Source: Megamerina dolium (Eukaryota > Arthropoda > Insecta > Diptera > Megamerinidae). Taken from it: 64,000 nucleotides of DNA. The notes under the pieces were generated by a model. The model saw nothing but the letters and a program-made list of their open reading frames with translations, did not search any database and was not told the DNA's origin. The DNA lies in the NCBI GenBank assembly GCA_963854835.1, contig OY978527.1, positions 15,633,584 to 15,697,583 on the forward strand. The letters run 5' to 3'. The translations under genes and the position numbers were made by a program. Below are positions 1-11,050 of this stretch, piece after piece (position 1 is the stretch's first letter; the number at the start of each line of letters is the position of its first letter).

Positions 1-46
1 ATCATCGCATGGCCTAAGCTAAGCTTTGCATACATCAAGATTCTTA

Positions 47-1074
47 TGAGGGCGGTCCCAGAACTACCCGACCAAACAAAGAACACAACAAATTGGGGAA
101 CATTTTTCTTTATTCCTCAACATAATCTCCTTTTAGCTCTATACACTTTTTCCAGCGATATTCTATATCTTCGGTACCCTGTTTATAGTATGAACTGTTT
201 AGCTCATTAAAATAGCCATCTACCGCAGACTCCATCTCTTCATTGTTTGCAAATCTTCTACCACCAAACCATTTTTTCAAATTTGGAAATAGAAAATAGT
301 CCGAAGGAGCTAAATCTGGCGAATAAAGTGCGTGCTGAAGCAATTCGAGCTTTAACTCATTGATTTTGGCCATCGCAATAGCGAATGAATGATGAAACAA
401 TACTTTATTTTGCGTCAAATGCGGCCTTGTTTCTTTAATTTCATCACTTAAACGCTGCAACAAATTAGCATAATAGTCGCCGTTGATTGTTTTTCCTTTT
501 TGAAGATAATCAATAAAAATTATCCCACGTGCATCCCAAAAAAAACAGACGCCATAACCTTGCTTGCAGATGGAACTGTCTTCGCCTTCTTTGGACACGA
601 TTTGCCCCCCGTCCAATCCACTGTTTTGACTGCTCCTTTGTCTCAGGTGGGAAGTGATGGCCCTATTTCTCATCCATGGTTACTGTGAAACATCGCCAAA
701 CACTCTATAGAAACATCTTCACGACGTTGTTTCTGTTCTATTGTGAGGCAAACGCGGCACCCGTCTTGCACACAGTTTTTTCAACTCCAAATTTTCGGTC
801 AATATACGATGTATAGCACTTTTTGAAATGCCTGTAATTTCACCTCCTAGCTCACGCACCTTCAGCCGGCGATCATCCAATACAATTTTTTCCATGTTTA
901 CAAATTCACTGAGGTCGTTAACTTTTGATTGCTCCAAAAAAAATACTAAACAACGTGGCGCCTTGAAACTTCAAACATATGTTTTATAAGGTTGCCACTT
1001 TTCACCAAAGTAATTGTTTTCAAACTACTGCCGCCATCTATATTACAGGTCGGGTAGTTCTGGGACCGCCCTCG
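47..1074 (-). mobile_element. mariner element, irritans type, defective (Himar1-like), complete ends
   Basis: Both ends carry a ~27-bp inverted repeat (core gagggcggtcccagaacta) flanked by TA at 45-46 and 1075-1076, the mariner target duplication. The minus strand encodes transposase pieces: 719-937 holds an N-terminal stretch (KIVLDDRRLKVREL, SAIHRILTENLE) and 110-673 the C-terminal part (WDARGIIFIDYLQKGKTING, SPDLAPSDYFLFP, GDYVEE). The start region is fused directly to KIVLDD, so most of the helix-turn-helix domain is deleted; the HQDNAP motif around the second catalytic Asp is replaced by HHSFAIA; and frame is lost between the two pieces. The third Asp context (APSDY) remains. A cut-and-paste DD34D transposase cannot be produced; it could still be mobilised in trans because both termini survive. 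The same family recurs at 58556-59678 and 39055-39300. Confidence 0.93.
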
Positions 1075-1076
1075 TA

Positions 1077-1626
1077 AATTATGCACCTACTTTCACTACA
1101 ACCATTAAATAATGCTGTAATGTTAATTATTAAAGCAAATTACAAATTACGTATCATACATAAAGCAAATACATACAAATGTTTAGTGCAATTAATATCA
1201 TATATATATGCCTAATTAAAAGAAGATAACACAAAATTGGGTCAATTTGCAAAGCAACAACCTAATTGTACTAAAGAGGAATAAAAAAACCGCAGTAGGC
1301 TGCATACCATTGCACAGTATACAGTACAACACCTACATCTACATACATACATACAGCAATAATGTAAACAAGTTTATTCAACTCAGGTAAAAAAAAAAAA
1401 AATATCTGCTCCAAACAAGTTTGTATGTATATACTACAAGTATACTTAAGAGCACATTGTTTGCATATGCTTTTGTACACTGAAAAAAAGGCGAGAACAT
1501 ATTTTTGTATGTTAGCGAAAATGTATTTAATAGCAAATGTAACTGTGCGTAATATGTGAAAACATAACTTTGTATGGGAGGTAGGCGTGGATTCCATCTG
1601 ATCCAGCCCATTGCTGAATATGTCCA
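1077..1626. other. AT-rich intergenic DNA with one family-E repeat unit
   Basis: No gene seen. About 1540-1620 is a single diverged unit (ttgtatgggaggtaggcgtg core) of the ~140-bp repeat described at 2377-3020. The short minus-strand open frames here have no recognisable domains. Confidence 0.5.
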
Positions 1627-2376
1627 TTAAGGGGAGGTTCTCCTCTTTTTAGCCGAAAATGAAGCGAAATTTGATTGTTTACTGTCGGATAATGAAAAGA
1701 CATACGAACGAACGGTTTTGATGGTTTATTAAGACAACTTTTAAAAATACAAAAAAAAAAAAATTTTGATGAAAAAATCTAATATTGCGGCCCCAAAATG
1801 GCGGATGGTGTCATCCTTTGAAAGCGAGGAGTCGTTCGATAACGTCAAGGTTGCAGCCACTTGTAGTAAACTGAAATCAAAAACTTGTATTTTATATTCA
1901 AGTTAATAAAATTTCCTATGACTTATACCTATTTATAAAGAATTTTCAAGAAAAATTATCCAATTTATGCAGAGTTGAAGAAAAATTTCGATTTTACCGT
2001 CTTCTCTTAAAGTTTTTTTTTTGTTTAACGACAATTATTGAACAATTGTTTATGTTTATGTTTTAGGTATAAGTCATACGAAAAACCATACTCTTTCAGG
2101 AAAATTTTAGATGAAGTAAATCTGAGCAGTAGATCATGAGCTATGCTTGACGCCAGGATAAAAAAAATGCTTTTGAGATAAACGCGTTTAAAATTAAAAT
2201 GCTACATTGTACTCACATCAGCATCTTAGTCGGCTATTCCTGGCTTTAGTGAGATAAATATGTTGTGGATCGAAAAATACGATTGCACAAATATTCTAAG
2301 CATTTATACCTTTCATTTCATCAAGAGAAAAAAGTCGATTTTTTGAAAAAAAAAAAAGAGGAAAACCTCCTCTTAA
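1627..2376. mobile_element. TTAA-flanked MITE-like element, subtype 1
   Basis: Bounded by TTAA at 1627-1630 and 2373-2376. Immediately inside, the ends are inverted repeats of about 20 bp (GGGGAGGTTCTCCTCTTTTT on the left; GAGGAGGTTTTCCTCTTTTT read inward on the right). The 750-bp interior is AT-rich without a transposase frame. A stretch near 2180 (aaacgcgtttaaa) is shared with the TTAA elements at 5559-6222 and 63104-63800, suggesting a related lineage. TTAA targets are typical of piggyBac-type transposition; assigning this element to that superfamily is inference from the target site only. Confidence 0.7.
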
Positions 2377-3020
2377 TTAGTAAATATGTAAGAAGTCTCA
2401 GTTTGATAACAATATTCTCTTGTGTGCGAATTGTGAAATACAACCGCATAATTTTGTATGGGAGGTAGGCGTAGTTTTCATCCGATTACGTCAATTTTTT
2501 AATATATCTCTTCTTTGATCATAGAAACTTTACACAACAATGTTTAGTTCTATTTTCGGGTATTAGTATGAAATCTTACACTTAACCGCATACTTTTGTA
2601 TGAATGGTGGTCGTAGCTTCATCCGATTCCGCAAATTTACTAATGTACCAATTTTGTGATGAAAAATATCTACTTGTACCAATTTTTCGTTCGATATTTC
2701 AACAATTCGCGTCAAAATATGCTTTCAACTGTATACTTTTGTATGGGAGGTAGTTGTGATTCTTGTGCCATTAAGCCCATTTTCTAATAGATTTATTCTG
2801 TGTTCAGACTCTTAGTTCGAGGTTTTTATATTTTCGCGCGTATAGTGTTGAAAACATACATTCAATTCCATACTTTTGTATGGGAAATAGGCGTTGGTTT
2901 CATATGTTTACGTCCATTTTTATAAATATATCAATTTTGTAGTAAGAATAACTTGGCGAACCAAGTTTTAGTCCGAGAGCTCTATATTTTGGCGGGAAAA
3001 ATGTAAAAATATGTATGTAT
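2377..3020 (+). repeat. family E: tandem ~140-bp repeat array
   Basis: Four diverged tandem copies; the anchor 'ttgtatg' ends at 2460, 2602, 2745 and 2882, giving spacings of 142, 143 and 137 bp. Each unit runs: cgcgt/aaaat lead, 'acttttgtatgggaggtag', 'cgtggttttcatccgatt', a 'cccattttc' segment, then a spacer with 'aattt' and 'gtacc'. The same unit occurs at about 1540, 24420-24740, 29560-31640, 34025-34850, 55985-56320 and 58225-58345. Not coding. Confidence 0.75.
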
Positions 3021-3734
3021 TTTTTCCAAGTGTAAGATACATATTTGCATCATTCACAAGCACTTACTAAAGAAAGAAAGAGTGAAGAAGAGTGAATAAA
3101 AAAGTGTCAATTGCATATGTACACTTTTATTCATAGACTCGTCTCTTTTTTTTTTTTTTTTTGCTTTATTTTGGCTTCACTTTTATTATTAATATTTCTC
3201 CTACTCAACGTAAAATATGTACTTGTATATTATTGTGTATGTAATTTGTTTACGAGTACCTACATGCACATATTTATAATTATTATGTAGACAGATGCTT
3301 AGCAATCAACACACCTTTTATATTATAGATGGTTGCACTGCCGTGTGATATATGAGATTATAGGTTGTTAATGAGTTTGTAGACGGAATATGTATAACTG
3401 TGTGAATATGTGATAATACTCGAGCCTTTCAATGCTTTGAAGAAATGCATAGAATAAATAACATCAGCCTAAAAATATGCTGCAAGTAAAATCCAATAAG
3501 TAAAATGATATAAATAGTATGTAAGTAAAAGTGTTGCATAATTTTAGATGTTTCGATTAAAAGAAGATACTGTACAGCGTTGCCACAATTTTATCTATGG
3601 ATAATACTCAAAATAGGAGCAATCATTTAAAAGCATCGAGTTAAAAATATTCGACAAATGTCCAAATAGCTGTGGCCAAGAATGTGATCGATACCTATTA
3701 ATTATACAGCCTCAACATTTTTCTCAAATATATT
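3021..3734. other. AT-rich intergenic DNA, nothing recognised
   Basis: No open frame of note, TIRs or tandem structure; a T-run at ~3148-3163 is the only simple sequence. Confidence 0.5.
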
Positions 3735-3870
3735 TACCCCCTATCTCCATCACTTAGTAGGGCTCCCCTTTGAAATTTGTTTTCATAAAATATTTATTCT
3801 GTCTCAAAATGCCCCAGGAACATACTTACCCCCAATCTATGCTTCTTAGGGAGCTCCATGACAAAATTTA
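3735..3870 (+). repeat. family D interspersed repeat fragment
   Basis: Two short copies of the motif 'acttaccccctatctccac ... gggctcc' (3735-3775 and 3822-3858), the same motif that opens the larger family-D blocks at 9240 and 59935. Class unknown. Confidence 0.5.
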
Positions 3871-4405
3871 TGACGTTTAAAAATAACGTCCCTTCTTCCA
3901 CAAGATATAGCCCAAATTGTAAAATTTCCTTTGAAAAAAAAAAACGTGATAAAATTATATCTTTGAAACAAGAACTAATTTTAAAGAGACCGCTTCGAAT
4001 TCTGTGCATCAAATTATGTTAAGAATCGTTCTCATCTGTTCGAGTCTAATAGTCTATCAGAATTCATAAAGTTAATTGATTATGCAACCGGAGAAATTTC
4101 GCAATGACGAAAGAAGTTGAAATTTCGAAGACATTATTGTAACAACATCGATGTGAATACAGAAAAGAACAAGCATTTAAAATTTGTCTGATCTACTCGA
4201 GAAGTTTAAAACCCAGGGTCTCTTCAAGTCGCGGCGAAAATGGGCATATATTATCCAAGTAACTGACTGCCGATCGTACAAACAATTACATTAGCGGAGG
4301 AGGTTTCCGATGTTGATATTCCACAAAACTATTGCGATGTGATCAGAACAATTTAGAGGCTGCTAAGCTACATATGCTGATGGCTCGCCCGCTCAGTTGT
4401 TTAAG
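3871..4405. other. intergenic DNA, nothing recognised
   Basis: AT-rich, no supported gene or repeat structure. Confidence 0.4.
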
Positions 4406-5140
4406 GCAGGTCGGATAAAAGCCTGCCTGATGACTGGAGCCATAGTGCACTCTGCTCCAAATGCAAGAAAAAAAGATACTTCTGTGATCTCTTTAGAAGT
4501 GCAGGGTCGTATCGTTCAAATTGTGAAAGTTTAAGGCCCTCTCTCAATAGCCTAATGAAGCCTTATTAAAGTGTCTTTAGACCTGATAAATCCACCACAT
4601 GCTTCGATACTCCTCCAAATCCTGGCGAAGACCCAGGAGTACGCTATTCCTGCGAAACTCTAAGGCTTTTGGTGGATAACGTTGCAGAGCATCCATTGAG
4701 TAATAACGATTGGGATGGATCTCTACCATCAGGCAGTTGAGGCTCCTTAGCATGCGATACAATGGCTGACGTATACCGACGGAAATGGATATAATCGGTA
4801 GTAATGCCGTCAGCCTTGACCAAAAGTTCTTATTTTGGGATGGAACTCCTGGTAGATATTGTTTATTGGATATGTATGCAACTGAGAAATCGAACCTTCC
4901 AGGGACATTTTCCACCAGTCGGTCATGTGTGGCCCATGGAAGAAAACGTTTCAACCAAAAAAATTTTGTATTTGGTGCCCGCCACCGGGTTGAAAGAAAA
5001 CAGACTCAACCTTTGCTGGAAAGTCCAAATGCTGGAGAACCTGTCAATGCTTGAAATTTCTGGCGAAATTATATGGGATAGGACAAAATCGATATTCAGT
5101 TGTAATTACAACTTGACCATAGCAGTAAGCAGCAAATAAT
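4406..5140 (+). mobile_element. highly decayed LINE A fragment
   Basis: Two separated pieces match the LINE A copy at 12989-14610. Around 4418-4490 the + strand reads LPDDWSHSALC...KKK, the pre-reverse-transcriptase motif usual in non-LTR elements. Around 4967-5130 it reads a degenerate version of the LINE A C-terminus (LNLCWKVQMLENLSMLE against NLRWKVQVLENLTALE), followed by the 'aaatcgatattc' 3' untranslated motif. The reverse transcriptase core between them is gone and replaced by 4560-4960, in which open frames on both strands show no domain I recognise. Confidence 0.55.
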
Positions 5141-5558
5141 AATTATATTTAACAAACATTTATTTGAAATGAAGACAAGTTCAATGTAATCTATAAGATG
5201 GCATCTCATTAAAGTCAATTAACTCAATATTAACCAATAACAAATAAAACCCCAACCATAGTTAAAAGTAATGCAGTCAAAGTAAACACGTCATTGAAAA
5301 ATTGTTAACGTCAAAAAAGACCATACAAATAATTAAAAACTAAATAGATTGAATAAATTAGTTTAAATTTAAGCATACCATGTTATCGAGCAAAGGAGGA
5401 GGAGAAAATTGCACATATTTACATAAGTCGCTAAAATTGATTGAATGCCGATGACAGCGTGTTGAATTCGATTACAAATATGTATTAAAATTTTCTGTAA
5501 AAAAGAGATGCTATTTCAACAACAGAAAAAAAATATATATTTAAAAAAATAATTGGAT
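5141..5558. other. AT-rich intergenic DNA, nothing recognised
   Basis: No supported feature. Confidence 0.5.
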
Positions 5559-6222
5559 TTAAGGGGTTACACCACTGTAGAATTTTCAAAAAAAATGGAA
5601 AAATTTTTTTTTATCTTAAATAGTCATTAATAGTCTCAAAAATAATATACTAAAGTATGGAAGGCGGGAAAAATGTCTAAGTATCTGAATTTCGAGTTTT
5701 GCCGGAAGATGTCTGAGGTATTCTCCGAGCACCTTTAAACTTTAAATGCGTTTTTCTCGAAACCACTTTTTTTGAGCTGGCCGGAAATATAACTCGAACA
5801 AATCTTAACCGATTGATTTGAAAATGTTTACAATACATTTGAAATCGTTTTCTTATAAACAATTTTTTGACGATTTTTTAGGTGAAATTTCGAACTTTTT
5901 CTTCAAAGGGTTGCCATTTTACGAAAAATCAATTGTAATATGGAATCAAAAAATATTCGGTTTTTTGTTCCAGATCAAAAATTGCGGGCGCTAGGTTTCC
6001 GGCCGTGCATCGCGGTGAAAAAAAAAAACGCATCAGCGTGAAAATGCTGCACAGCCGCCATTTTGTTTTTGAATCGCGCAATTTAATTGTTTTTTTGGAC
6101 TTCAAGATTGACATTAAAAAATACTTTTTACAGAATTTGAATATCTCCTTTTGTTTAGCCTACGAAAATTCCCGAAATATGCCTTTTTTTTGTGCACTTA
6201 CAGTGTAAGTGTAACCCCTTAA
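5559..6222 (+). mobile_element. TTAA-flanked MITE-like element, subtype 2 (copy 1)
   Basis: Starts TTAA GGGGTTACACCACTGTAG (5559-) and ends ...GTGTAACCCC TTAA (6219-6222). The right terminus is partly rearranged (cttacagtgtaagtgtaacc), so the inverted repeat is perfect only for about 10 bp; in copy 2 (63104-63800, opposite orientation) both ends agree over ~19 bp. The two copies align through their whole length, including 'cgagaaaaacgcgttt', 'tcgaacaaatcttaaccgat' and a GC-richer centre near 5980-6070. Short open frames across the centre are present in both copies but have no transposase motif. Confidence 0.8.
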
Positions 6223-7675
6223 CAAATTGTAGAAAAAAAGGGATTAAAATAACAAGTCATTAAACCAAAAGTATAGTATTTTAATAATATAAAAAATAGC
6301 TAATAAACAACGAGCCATAATTATGGCATAAAAAATATCTGTGAACGCTATAAGATATACGGATAATCATAAAAATATGTATGAGTTTAAAATTTAATAG
6401 AAACAAATTAAACAATTGAAAAGTAACAATTCACTCAATGGAAATCATAGTAAAACATCAAATTGTTAATTAAATATATGACCTTACAGTAGTCATTTTA
6501 CTACAAATCCAACGTGTCAAAACTGTTATTACATTTTTTTCACCCTACGAAATTTTTATTTTGTATAAAAAAAAAATACAATAGCTCTCGGCCTCAAGCC
6601 TACATGAATTAAGGTCGGATGCATTTCGACATTATTGAATTTATTTCCATAAAATAATGTCGAGATTATTGCAAAATATTTTCAACATTAATCCAGTACA
6701 CTACGCTATAAGGTATGGGTGCGATATTATACAAATATTTTTAGACAAATTCTATAGGATAAGAAATTAAATCTTTTAAAGCTGCTTAAGGCCTTAAGCA
6801 GCATAAATAACCATTGTCTAATGAATTCTACAAAGTACAAGATTAAAAAAATATTTCAAATACAATCTAATTGTTTTATTTGAAACCCATGTATACATTA
6901 ATGCATACTTTAGAAATCTTTGAAGGTATATTTGCGCTTAAATCATTTATTTACACTTGAATAAATTTATTACTACACAATTATAACTACTACCGTCCCA
7001 CTATCTAATTGTCAATGAATTGATTCGACGTTATTTTATTTGTTTAAATTGTTTACTTTTTTTTTGTGTGTTTGTTTTTACTTCTTCTTCTTTAAATGCA
7101 TTTAATATCTATCTAACCTTGTCTTTAATACTACAATTTGGTGTCTTGATCAAGGAAACGGAAGCGTAAGACACTCAAATTGTTAAGCTAATAACTCATG
7201 AATCAAAATAAGAAAAAAATAAAAAGAAAAAGATTCTTTTCAATGTGATCCATGCTTCAAAATTGACATTATTGTAATATTATATACAATTTATGATAAA
7301 GTATAAAACAACAAAAACATCAAGTTCAAGGTGCATATTTTAGATTTACACGATTTGATTTAAATTATGATTATTATTGATAAATGAATATGAGTAATTT
7401 AAAACTAGTTTAGTTCCACTAGATAATGATTCATCATAGCATTAATAGGCACCTACAATAATACAGGCAATTGGTACGAAACTATTAACATATTTTAACA
7501 AAATACTCTAAATAAATAAATAAAGGTCTACAAATTCTCCACGTCTATTTTAATATGTAAAATATAAAAATAAAAATATTTTTCACATCACGAAATAATT
7601 CGACTAACTCAGAAATATTTTTCCAAAAAATAATTCAGTACCTTCTTTTCTGAGTATTGAAAATTTATCTTATAA
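6223..7675. other. AT-rich intergenic DNA
   Basis: No gene recognised. About 6620-6680 carries 'atttcgacattattgaa ... aataatgtcgag', a small inverted pair also seen at 42270-42600. The remainder is unstructured AT-rich DNA. Confidence 0.5.
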
Positions 7676-7677
7676 TA

Positions 7678-8723
7678 TAAGTTGTAGTAAAACGAAATCC
7701 ATTATTTTTCCAATAGATGGCTTTAGTAATCTGTATCTCGCGTTGTATACGTGCGATCGGATTACGCTAGATGGCGTTAGATAGATAGGATTTCGTACTA
7801 AATAAACTTTTCAGGCAGTTTTGCGATTGCTTGGCTCAGTATTGTTTGAGCACGCGTCAAAGATGGACACCAGTAAAGAGAAAATACGCCATATTTTACA
7901 GTTTTTTTTTTCGATAAAGGCGAAACGCAAGCCAGACGGCTGAAAATGTGAATAACGTTTATGGTCCTGATACTGTAACAGCCAATCACGTGCAATTTTA
8001 GTTTCGTCGATTCCGTTCCGGTAATTTTGATATCAAAGATGCACCACGCTCTGGAAGCCAATTGTTGAAAATATCGATAAAATAACGGAAATCGTCGTAA
8101 GCACTGTTTCTATTGCCCAGGAGCTAAACATTGCACAAAAATACCGTTTGAAACCATTAAAATAAGGCTGGATACAAAAAGAAGCTCGATGTATAGGTGC
8201 CACACGAGTTAACGCAAAAAAACCTAATGGACCGAATTTCCATCTGCGAATCGCTGCTGCATCGCAAAAAAATCAATCCATTTCTGAAGCGGATGGTTAC
8301 TGGTGATGAAAAGTGGATCACTTACGACAACGTCAAGCGAAAACGGCCGTAGTCGAATCGCGGTGAGCCGGCGCAAACGGTGACCAAGCCAGAATTGACG
8401 GTCAGGAAGGTTTTGCTGTGTATTTGGTGGGATTGGCAGGGAATCATCTACTATGAGCTGCTCCCCTACGGCCAAACTGAACTGTCAAATGATTTTGCTG
8501 GTGAAAAATTCGCCTCAAGAGAAGCTTGTGAAAATCGACTGTCCCAATTTTTTGCCAATACGGACGAGGATTTCTATGAGATTGGCATTATGAAATTACC
8601 TTCAAAATGGCAACAAGTTATCGAACAAAACGATGCATATTTGACCTAAATCGGATCATTCTAACTATGCTAAATAAAACCTTCAATTTAATGCAAAAAT
8701 GGATTTCTTTTTACTAGAACTTA
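7678..8723 (+). mobile_element. mariner element, internally deleted, intact ends
   Basis: Terminal repeats taagttgtagtaaaacgaaa (left) and its near complement (right, ending aactta at 8723) are flanked by TA at 7676-7677 and 8724-8725. The + strand keeps remnants of a mariner transposase: MDTSKEKIRHILQFFF near 7863 (the ATG is at 7863), FRRFRSGNFD, VTGDEKWITYDNVKRKR with the first catalytic Asp (~8298), KVLLCIWWDWQGIIYYELLP, then an abrupt jump at ~8490 to GEKFASREACENRLSQFFAN. The jump removes the HQDNA and SPDLAPSDY blocks with the second and third Asp; there are also stops and frameshifts upstream. Subfamily not assigned with certainty, but different from the irritans-, Mos1- and DD41D-type copies in this window. 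Confidence 0.9.
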
Positions 8724-8725
8724 TA

Positions 8726-9239
8726 TTTGTTTTTCCACTTGTTCTCAAATTCATCTTCCTACGAAGGATTTCTATAAAATAGTCTGTACTTTTCGAAAGT
8801 ATTTTCTTAAACGTCAAGCAATTTGATATTCTTCAAGTATGCATTATAGTTAAAGCAATATACTTCAAGTTCATTATGTCTGGGCCAAGATCATCATCAC
8901 AAGATCATGATGTTCATACGCATACGCAGGTCAACGACAAAAAGTATCAGATAATATCAAATAAGAGAAATACGATACCTTCATACAGATTTACTCTGCA
9001 CGCAAAGTAACATTCAATAATGACATTTTGTTTTTGCTTTGCTTCATCTTTATTCGAATGATTAACAATAGAAATAATAATACTTGATTATTGTCATAAA
9101 ATTGATTGACATTTTGTATTAATATTAGATATAGAAAAAAATAAAAAATCGCAAATATTTTCAACCCAATGAAATATCGAAATATTATTATGTAAATTTA
9201 TTTATTGAATGACCGATCGTCATTAATTTTTTCTCCTTA
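8726..9239. other. AT-rich intergenic DNA, nothing recognised
   Basis: No supported feature. Confidence 0.5.
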
Positions 9240-10235
9240 ACATTTTATTGAACGTACTTACCCCCTATATCCACCTTTTAAAGGGGCTTTTCTACAATAT
9301 TGGCATTTTTAAAATTCGTTCCTATCGCTCTCAGACTGACTCTTATGAGTCCTCTATTAATTTTCACTACTTTACATTTTTTGGAAAAAACTTTGCTTCT
9401 TCAAAAGGCTTCCCCACAAAATTAACTTAGAAGCACCTGACAACATAATCGCCTCACGATGCGTCCCTAGAATAAATTTTGGAGGAAAATATGTCCCTCC
9501 TAAGAAGCGGACATATTTGGGGAGATCTTATGTCAGAAGATTTAATGGGAGTTCATCATACATTTCATCCCTCTAGGAGCGATTCTTAGGCCCTATGAAG
9601 TTATTTGCCGATTTTCAAGGAAAAATGTTAAGTATCCATTAACTGACTCTTGTGACTGACCCTTTTGAGTGCTCTATTAATTTTCACTACTTTACATTTT
9701 TTGGAAACAACTTTGCTCCTTCCCCACAAAATGAACTTACAAGCACCTGCTAATAGACAAATAACAACATAATCGCCTCACGATGCGTCCCTAGAATAAA
9801 TTTTGAAGGAAAGTCCCACCTAAGGAGCGGACATATTTGGGGTAGATCTTAGGTCAGAAGAATTAATGGCAGTTGATCATACATTTCACCCCTCTAGGAG
9901 CGATTCTTAGGCCCTATGAAGTTATTTGCCGATTTTCAAGGAAAAATGTGAAGTAAAAATTAATGTTGGTCGATCATATACTTTGCCCTTTTAGGGACAC
10001 TCTGGCAGCAGGGGGAAAGATATTTATAATAAAAGAGTACGGGAGTCTCGCTTCTGGATATGTTTAGAAAAAAAGTTGACATGATAAAATTTATGGGGGT
10101 TAGTCATACATTGTATCTTTCTAGGGTAGGTTCTGGCAACTTCGATTCATCTTTCAACTTTCATATTTTTTTTGAGGTTACGGATAAAATGTGATATCAA
10201 TTCAACCCCTGATTCGAATTAAGCCACACACACAC
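9240..10235 (+). repeat. family D repeat block with an internal ~315-bp tandem duplication
   Basis: About 9325-9640 and 9645-9955 are two tandem, closely similar copies sharing 'ctctattaattttcactac', 'cctcacgatgcgtccctag', 'gcggacatatttggg', 'catacatttca' and 'ctctaggagcgattcttagg'. Related single units continue to ~10235. Members also sit at 3735, 12801, 14611, 36041 and 59935. No coding capacity or TIRs were identified. Confidence 0.7.
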
Positions 10236-11050
10236 ACACTGGTGTCAGTGAAAAATCCCATGAACTATCAGGTTCTCCAGTATTTGGTTCCTCCACCGGG
10301 GATTGTGTATCCCTTTTTGCAAGCGTCCTCCAGCGGACAGCGAAGATACCACCTTCTCGGCTGGAGCGTTTTTTTCATTCGCTTGACGGGGCACTTACGT
10401 TTGTATTTGAATATCGCCATACAGCTCACAGCAGGACCTTTTTTTTGAAGATAGTTCCATCGTGTCGCAAATCAACATTCTCCATAATATAATTAAAAAA
10501 GTCACGCGATCACGAATCACCTTGTCTGAAATTCTGTTCAGCCTTAAATGGAGGTAAGAGGTCCTTCCAAAAATTTAACACGCACATCAGTAATGGAAGA
10601 GAAACTCGACGAATGAGCTCTTCGGGGCTTTAAGAGCCACATATGTATGTATGTATGTTTAAGAGGTCCTTCCAAATTTTCATAACAATACGTGCTGTCA
10701 TTCTGTAGGTTTAAATGAATTTTAGAAGAATACGAAAAATAAGCGATGAATGTCGATTAGTTTTTCTTGGGTCTATTTCAGAATTTAGCGGAAGGCCATC
10801 AGCAATTGAAGTTTTGTTGTTTTTAAGCTTTATTAGGGCTGGTTTGATCTTGACATCTTCCGGTGGAAGAACATCAACATTATCAGCGTTGCAATTCAGT
10901 AACTTTGAGAAATGCTTCCTCAATAGACTCAATATATTGTGTACATCTGTAACATCTGTGTACAGATACCCATTTTAGTCGCGGTAAGAAGTGATTCCGG
11001 TATTTATGCCCCTTCTCAAGCACTTGACCTTTTCGAAGAAATTTCAAGTC
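10236..11050 (-). mobile_element. LINE A fragment, interrupted by a SINE
   Basis: Read on the minus strand this is a decayed, internally deleted copy of the non-LTR element at 12989-14610. 10900-11040 corresponds to the segment before the reverse transcriptase (FSKLLNCNADNVDVLPPED; ALIKLKNNKTSIADGLP), 10480-10570 to the RQGDSLS...DFFN region, and 10255-10440 to the C-terminal region. It is split at 10572-10659 by a SINE fragment. No intact reverse transcriptase frame. Confidence 0.75.
10572..10659 (+). mobile_element. 5'-truncated tRNA-SINE fragment with target-site duplication
   Basis: The insert matches the 3' third of the SINE at 32817-33187 (acacgcac..cagtaatggaagag, ggggctttaagagccacat) and ends in (tatg)n instead of a T-rich tail. 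It is bounded by a 17-bp direct repeat, taagaggtccttccaaa, at 10555-10571 and 10660-10676; the repeat is LINE A sequence, so the duplication was made when the SINE inserted into it. 5' truncation plus a long target duplication is the signature of target-primed reverse transcription. Confidence 0.85.

Noticed and set aside
1271..1627. 118-codon minus-strand frame with hydrophobic runs
   Set aside because: AT-rich composition effect overlapping a family-E unit; no start or splice support.
2377..3020. CRISPR-like array
   Set aside because: Units are ~140 bp, diverged, without short identical repeats or unique spacers; eukaryotic context.
4577..4954. 125-codon minus-strand frame and overlapping plus-strand frames
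   Set aside because: No motif I recognise on either strand; located inside a decayed LINE A region.
5929..6208. Small protein encoded by the TTAA element
   Set aside because: Open frames on both strands over the same GC-richer centre; length and composition do not support a protein.
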